From: Tissierellia bacterium | Lineage (GTDB): Bacteria > Bacillota > Clostridia > Tissierellales > Tepidimicrobiaceae | DNA: 49,184 nucleotides | Direction: 5' to 3' | Assembly (NCBI GenBank): GCA_012839745.1 | Contig: DUMS01000043.1 | Coordinates: 1 to 49,184 of the forward strand | Shown: positions 44,408 through 49,184 of the stretch, piece by piece | Position numbering within the stretch: the first letter of the stretch is position 1 | How the letters are laid out: each line of letters opens with the position of its first letter | Notes under the pieces: model-generated | What the model was told of the DNA's origin: nothing | The model's input: the letters and a program-made list of their open reading frames with translations, nothing else | The model's database searches: none | Program-made: the position numbers and the translations under genes

Positions 44408-47400
44408 TTGCATCTTAAAAAGATATCAATACAGGGATTTAAATCCTTTGCAGATAAGACAGAAATTGAATTCAAAGAAGGTGTTACTGCCATAGTAGGG
44501 CCCAATGGAAGCGGAAAAAGCAATATTGCAGATGCTGTAAGATGGGTACTGGGAGAACAAAGCGTCAAAAGCTTAAGAGGCAGCAAAATGGAAGATGTAA
44601 TCTTCTCTGGAACTGACAAGAGAAAAGCCTTAGGCTATGCTGAAGTGACAATAACATTTGATAATGCTGATGGAGTTATACCTGTTGACTTTCAGGAGGT
44701 AGCCATTACAAGGAGAATGTTCAGGTCTGGAGAAAGCGAATACTATATCAATAAGAGGTCATGCAGGCTAAAGGACGTTAGAGAGCTTTTTATGGATACT
44801 GGCGTTGGAAAAGAAGGGTATTCAATAATTGGACAAGGCCGCATAGATGAGATTTTAAGCACAAAACCGGAGGACAGAAGGAATATATTCGAAGAAGCTG
44901 CAGGAATAGTGAAGTACAAGTCTAAAAAATTTGAAGCTGAAAGGAAACTGGAAAAGACCGACACCAACCTGGTTAGAATAAAGGACATAATAGGTGAACT
45001 GGAAGGTCAATATAATAATTTAAAGGAACAGTCTGATAAGGCGAAGGTATATATTGATATCTCAAATAGAGTAAGAGAACTGGAAGTCAACTTGATGATA
45101 AGAAAGGCTGAAGGGCTAAGAGAAGAGATAAACAGGTGTTATCAGGAGAAGGAGAATATTCAGAAGCGAATTGATGAACTGGAAGCTGAAAAAAATAGAA
45201 TAGATGAGGATTTTCAGATTATTCGTGAAAATATGGAAGCCAAAGACCAGGATATAGAAAATGTACGAAGGGTAAGAGAGGATATAATAGCTGAAATAAA
45301 CAATAAAAGAAACCAGTTGACATTGCTGGAAGAAAGCAGGAAATTTTATATAAAGGATGCTGAAAGGCTTTTAAATGAAGTAGAGGAGCTTAATTCGAGA
45401 TATAATAAGCTAAGGGAAGATAAAAATCAATTGTCAAGTACCAGCAGCATTAGTAAAGAGGAATTGGATATATTAAAGGAGGATTACAGGTTAAAGAGCA
45501 TAAGGCTTGAAGAGTTAAGTGAAGCCATCAGAAAAAAAGAAAAGGAGATAGAATTAGAAAAAGATAAAATAATAGCCCTTTACAATACAATTGCTGAAAG
45601 GAAAAGCAAATTTGACAGCATTAACAGCTTTAAGAATAATATTACAAAAAGAATTAATCAGGTAGAAAAGGAAATAGAACAGCTATCAGAAAGCAGAGAA
45701 TTGGAAAAGAAGATCATCAAGGATATGGAAGAAAAGGAAGCAGCAAAAAAAGAGGAATTAGTTGCAGTAAACAAGGCTTTAGTCAATTTAAAGCTGGAAG
45801 AAGAAAAATACAGAAACGAGTTGGACAACCTGTATAAGCTGATAAATCAGAGCAAAATAGACCTACAGGGAAAGATAACAAACTATAACCTGCTAAAGAA
45901 TATGGAAGAGGATTTTGAAGGATATTATAAAAGTGTTAGAAATCTCATGCTGGCATATAAAGAGGATAAGCTGTTAAAGGACAGGCTCATTGGAATTGTA
46001 GCAGATTTAATAAAGGTAGACACAAAATACGAAAAGGCAATAGAAGTTGCCTTGGGAGGAAGCTTGCAAAACGTTGTAACCAAGGATGAAGATGATGCTA
46101 AATTCATTATAAACTATCTTCGGGACAGAAAGCTAGGTAGGGTTACATTTTTGCCTCTTTCAACGATTAAGATGAAGCCTGCAAATATTAACTCCAGGGA
46201 CAGGGAAGACTACAATATTATAGGTCTGGCTTCAGAACTGGTTCAATACGATAGTGTATATAAGAATATAATCGAATTTCTGCTGGGAAGAACAATTGTA
46301 GTGGAGAATATAGACCATGCAACTAGGGTTGCAAAAAGGTTTAACTATTTCTATAAGGTGGTTACTTTAGATGGAGATATTGTAAACCCTGGCGGTTCAA
46401 TAACTGGCGGAAGCCTTCCAAAGGTTAATAACTTGCTGAACAGGAGGTATAGGATTGAAAGCATAAAGAAGGATATAAACCAGCTTTCAAAAGCCCAGTC
46501 TGAACTGGAGAAAAAGAAATCCATGTTAAAATCGCAAATTGATGAATGCTCAAACAAGATTAAAATGAAAGAAAATGAGCTTCAGCTCATTAATATTGAA
46601 ACCATAAGAATGGAAAATGAAATAAATAAGCATAAATCTGAGCTTGAAAGAAATGATGAAACCATATTAAAGTACAGAGAGGAGATAAACAAGCTAATCC
46701 AGGAGCTTAAGTCAATAGATGAAGATGAAATAAAGATTAATGAGGAAATAAAAATATTGGCTGATAAAAGGGAATCAATTGAAAGGGAGATATCAGAATC
46801 CATCAAGGCATTTGAAGAGAGTAAAAAGGTATTGGAGGAAGTAAAGAAAGAGGTTACAGATATAAAGATTAAAATCAACACAATGGAGAACAAGATGGCA
46901 AACAATGAGGAAAGAATACAAATGGCTGAATTGGAGCTAAAAGCCATAATGGATTCCATAGATGCGAAAAGGAATGAAAGAGAACAAAATCTGAAAAGCA
47001 TAGAAAAGGTATCAGAGGATATACTTTTGGTAAATGAGGAAATTCAGGATTTAATTCGAAAAAAAGAAGAAAAGGAGAAGGAATTAGCCTCATTGAAAGA
47101 GGAAAAGGACTTATTGATGAAGGATTATTATCTGATACAGAGTAAATTGAAAGATATACTGGATGAGATAAAAAGACAGGAGAACTTGAAAAACAGCTGT
47201 TCAATAAAGGAAACCAAATATATCACCCAGCTGGATAATATATATCAGAAATTAGAGGAAGAATATGAATTAAGCTATGATGAAGCAGTTAAGCTGAGGG
47301 TAGAACTTGAAGATATAAAGGAAGCAGAGTCCATGGTTAAGAATCTGAAGGAGGAAATCAGAAAACTAGGTACAGTATATTTGGATTCAATAGAGGAATT

Positions 47401-47983
47401 TAAGAAGATAAAAGAGAGATTGGAATTTTTGAGAAAGCAGCATGAAGACCTTTTAAATGCAAAGAACGACCTGATTAAGGTAATAGATGATATGGAAGAA
47501 AAGATGAAGGTGCAGTTTATAGAATACTTTAGAATAATAGACGATGAATTCAACGTTATATTCAATAAGCTGTTTAATGGCGGTAAGGCAAGTATTGAGT
47601 TGGAGGATGAAGATGATATATTGAACTGTGGAATAGAAATAAAGGTACAACCTCCAGGTAAAAAACTGCAGAACCTGAATCTTTTATCAGGTGGAGAAAG
47701 ATCATTAACTGCCGTAGCCCTTTTATTTGCTGTTTTAAAAGTAAAACCAACTCCTTTTTGTATACTGGACGAAATAGATGCTGCTTTAGATGAAGCCAAT
47801 ATAGGCAAGTACACAAATTACTTAATGGAACTAATTGAGGAAACTCAGTTTATAATTATCACCCATAGAAAGAAAACCATGGAAATAGCAGATGCCCTTT
47901 ATGGTGTTACCATGGAGGAGGAAGGAATAAGTAAAATAGTATCTGTGAAATTGACAGATAATAAAGGAGATATTGCCAGTTAA
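44408..47983 (+). CDS. smc: Chromosome segregation protein SMC
   Basis: A 1191-residue SMC. The N-terminal head has ISIQGFKSFAD and Walker A GPNGSGKSNIADAVRW. The two long coiled-coil arms flank a hinge at about 510-660 (LIGIVADLIKV, GSITGGSLPK). The C-terminal head has the ABC signature LLSGGERSLTAVALLFAV and Walker B FCILDEIDAALDEAN. With ScpA and ScpB it condenses and segregates chromosomes; those partners are not in this window. I place the start at TTG 44408, giving MHLKKIS, with AGGGTGA at 44396-44402 correctly spaced; the GTG at 44399 lies in that site. Confidence 0.97.
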   Translation: MHLKKISIQGFKSFADKTEIEFKEGVTAIVGPNGSGKSNIADAVRWVLGEQSVKSLRGSKMEDVIFSGTDKRKALGYAEVTITFDNADGVIPVDFQEVAITRRMFRSGESEYYINKRSCRLKDVRELFMDTGVGKEGYSIIGQGRIDEILSTKPEDRRNIFEEAAGIVKYKSKKFEAERKLEKTDTNLVRIKDIIGELEGQYNNLKEQSDKAKVYIDISNRVRELEVNLMIRKAEGLREEINRCYQEKENIQKRIDELEAEKNRIDEDFQIIRENMEAKDQDIENVRRVREDIIAEINNKRNQLTLLEESRKFYIKDAERLLNEVEELNSRYNKLREDKNQLSSTSSISKEELDILKEDYRLKSIRLEELSEAIRKKEKEIELEKDKIIALYNTIAERKSKFDSINSFKNNITKRINQVEKEIEQLSESRELEKKIIKDMEEKEAAKKEELVAVNKALVNLKLEEEKYRNELDNLYKLINQSKIDLQGKITNYNLLKNMEEDFEGYYKSVRNLMLAYKEDKLLKDRLIGIVADLIKVDTKYEKAIEVALGGSLQNVVTKDEDDAKFIINYLRDRKLGRVTFLPLSTIKMKPANINSRDREDYNIIGLASELVQYDSVYKNIIEFLLGRTIVVENIDHATRVAKRFNYFYKVVTLDGDIVNPGGSITGGSLPKVNNLLNRRYRIESIKKDINQLSKAQSELEKKKSMLKSQIDECSNKIKMKENELQLINIETIRMENEINKHKSELERNDETILKYREEINKLIQELKSIDEDEIKINEEIKILADKRESIEREISESIKAFEESKKVLEEVKKEVTDIKIKINTMENKMANNEERIQMAELELKAIMDSIDAKRNEREQNLKSIEKVSEDILLVNEEIQDLIRKKEEKEKELASLKEEKDLLMKDYYLIQSKLKDILDEIKRQENLKNSCSIKETKYITQLDNIYQKLEEEYELSYDEAVKLRVELEDIKEAESMVKNLKEEIRKLGTVYLDSIEEFKKIKERLEFLRKQHEDLLNAKNDLIKVIDDMEEKMKVQFIEYFRIIDDEFNVIFNKLFNGGKASIELEDEDDILNCGIEIKVQPPGKKLQNLNLLSGGERSLTAVALLFAVLKVKPTPFCILDEIDAALDEANIGKYTNYLMELIEETQFIIITHRKKTMEIADALYGVTMEEEGISKIVSVKLTDNKGDIAS

Positions 47984-47994
47984 GGAGGAAAAAC

Positions 47995-49041
47995 ATGTTC
48001 AAGGGATTTTTCAACAGGAAGAATAAGGAAGAAAAGCTAAATGAAGAATTGCAAGAAGCCAAGGAGAATATAGAAGAAATCAAGGAAGACAAAGGATTTG
48101 AGGTTAAGGAAGGCGAGAAAGCAAAAAAAGGCTTTTTTCAAAGGCTAAAGGAAGGCCTGGAGAAGACCCGAAAAGGAGTAACTGATAGAATTGATAGTGT
48201 ATTGAGATCATATGGAAAAGTAGATGAGGAATTATTCGACGAGCTGGAAGAAATACTGGTCACTGCAGATGTGGGAATAAACACTGCCATGAAGGTAATA
48301 GATAGGTTAAGGACTAGAGCCAAGGAGGAAAAAGTAACTGAACCAGAGAAGATAAAAGAGCTTCTTAAAGAAGAGATTAAAGAGATAATGAATGAAAGTG
48401 GATTATCAAACAAGCTAAACATACAAAAATCTCCAACAGTAATATTAGTGGTAGGTGTAAATGGGGTAGGAAAGACTACTACAATTGGAAAGCTTTCCTA
48501 TAACTTAAAAAAATCAGGGAAAAAAGTCATTATAGCTGCTGGAGATACATTCAGGGCTGCAGCTATTGAGCAGCTTGAAGAGTGGAGCCACAGAGCAGGA
48601 GTGGATTTTGTAAAGCATTCAGAAGGTGCAGACCCTGCAGCTGTAATATTTGATGGAATCCAGGCAGCAAAATCAAGAAAAGCAGATATATTGATATGTG
48701 ACACTGCAGGAAGGCTGCATAACAAGAAGAACCTGATGAATGAGTTGAACAAGATATTCCGTGTAATAGAAAGGGAGTATCCGGAAGCAGAAAAAGAAGT
48801 ATTGCTGGTTTTGGATGCAACTACAGGCCAAAATGCTATTTTACAGGCCAAGGAATTTAAAGAAGTATGCAATATAACAGGTGTTGCTTTGACAAAGCTT
48901 GACGGTACTGCTAAAGGCGGAGTAGTAATAGCAGTGCAGTCTGAGCTTATGCTTCCAATTAAGCTTATAGGTGTGGGAGAAAAAATAGATGATCTACAGG
49001 AGTTTAATACTGATGATTTTATAGAAGCCATGTTTAGCTAA
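47995..49041 (+). CDS. ftsY: Signal recognition particle receptor FtsY
   Basis: A 348-residue FtsY. The N-terminal 55 residues are a highly charged membrane-associating region. The N domain follows with a helical bundle (about 60-130), then the G domain: GVNGVGKTTTIGKL near 153-166, DTFRAAAIEQL near 182-192, DTAGRLHNKKNLM near 234-246, TKLDGTAKGG near 299-308, and GVGEKIDDLQEF near 325. It receives SRP-ribosome complexes at the membrane. The start is ATG 47995 with AAGGAGGAAAAAC upstream, 11 bases after smc. Its SRP partner ffh, usually next after ylxM, is not reached. Confidence 0.97.
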   Translation: MFKGFFNRKNKEEKLNEELQEAKENIEEIKEDKGFEVKEGEKAKKGFFQRLKEGLEKTRKGVTDRIDSVLRSYGKVDEELFDELEEILVTADVGINTAMKVIDRLRTRAKEEKVTEPEKIKELLKEEIKEIMNESGLSNKLNIQKSPTVILVVGVNGVGKTTTIGKLSYNLKKSGKKVIIAAGDTFRAAAIEQLEEWSHRAGVDFVKHSEGADPAAVIFDGIQAAKSRKADILICDTAGRLHNKKNLMNELNKIFRVIEREYPEAEKEVLLVLDATTGQNAILQAKEFKEVCNITGVALTKLDGTAKGGVVIAVQSELMLPIKLIGVGEKIDDLQEFNTDDFIEAMFS

Positions 49042-49057
49042 TAGTTTTCTATATTAC

Positions 49058-49184
49058 TGTCAATAACCTGTGAAAATGTCACCTAAAAAATCATGATTTT
49101 ATTCTATGAAAATGTCACCTTCGAGATATAATTTTGCTTTTTAAATAACGAGTTAGAAATAACGACAAGAGAAAAATCATGAAA
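49058..49184 (+). mobile_element. Probable end of an IS21-type insertion sequence (partial at window edge)
   Basis: Just after ftsY, a TGTCAA start (49058) is followed by two direct copies of TGAAAATGTCACCT (49071-49084 and 49107-49120). Each contains the short dyad TGA..TCA, with a perfect AAAATCATGATTTT palindrome at 49087-49100 between them. Repeated TGAAAATGTCACC motifs near a TG-starting terminus are typical of IS21-family ends. No transposase codons are in view, so this is the outer end only. The rest lies beyond the window. Family assignment is from memory of such ends, not a search. Confidence 0.45.
49071..49120 (+). repeat. Two direct 14-bp repeats with a palindrome between them
   Basis: Identical copies of TGAAAATGTCACCT begin at 49071 and 49107, 36 bases apart. 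A 14-bp perfect palindrome is at 49087-49100. They look like transposase-binding sites. Confidence 0.85.

Noticed and set aside
46582-47204. Minus-strand open frames inside smc
   Set aside because: Reverse frames of a Glu/Lys-rich coiled coil read as Ser/Phe-rich strings; no start signal.

Overview
The window is a low-GC, gene-dense chromosomal segment from an endospore-forming Firmicute of the class Clostridia. The order Tissierellales is a reasonable guess, but that is inference from gene content and order. Evidence includes sporulation-type genes (YlbJ, a YteA-like zinc-finger protein), Clostridia-type runs (sepF-yggT-ylmH-divIVA; remA-gmk-rpoZ-coaBC-priA-def-fmt; rnc-smc-ftsY), frequent TTG/GTG starts and strong AGGAGG ribosome sites. 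Almost everything is core housekeeping. I see no CRISPR array, prophage or recognisable defence island.

Layout. 1-211: the 3' end of a group II intron, with the last codons of its reverse transcriptase, domain V and domain VI. 268-3303: a three-gene operon of two tandem paralogous DUF2229/dehydratase-like Fe-S proteins and an HgdC-type ATPase activator; this is the most function-unknown system here. 3302-3600: a relic of an alpha/beta hydrolase, a bidirectional terminator and a minus-strand tRNA-Pro(GGG). 3889-8423: the division cluster (small membrane protein, HlyD-like protein, YggS, SepF, YggT, YlmH, DivIVA). 8466-12205: aroF, a 44-aa small protein, a YteA-like protein, lspA, an rluD-type gene and pyrR, converging on minus-strand rqcH (12210-13976).

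14163-28810 is one long co-directional run: yicC, remA, gmk, rpoZ, coaBC, priA, def, fmt, yugP-type protease, rsmB, rlmN, PP2C phosphatase, PASTA kinase, rsgA, rpe. It couples translation start and ribosome maturation with Ser/Thr phosphorylation signalling. At 28856-30199 a TPP riboswitch controls thiT and thiN, a thiamine uptake and pyrophosphorylation unit set between rpe and thiN. After a 54-aa membrane protein and minus-strand rpmB come asp23-like, fakA-like, recG, rsmD, coaD and a coiled-coil gene (30890-36588), then minus-strand ylbJ and tmcAL, then ackA and yceD-rpmF-plsX-acpP-rnc-elp3-like-smc-ftsY to 49041. The last 130 bases carry repeats that look like the end of an IS21-type insertion sequence, where ylxM-ffh would normally follow.

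Points of interest: the split activase/dehydratase-like operon beside an intron, a probable ATT start codon for yggS, the hydrolase relic, two very short membrane-protein genes, several terminators that contain the upstream gene's stop codon, and possible operators before plsX and ackA. I do not find a clearly new multi-gene system; the DUF2229/HgdC operon is the best candidate for undescribed biochemistry.
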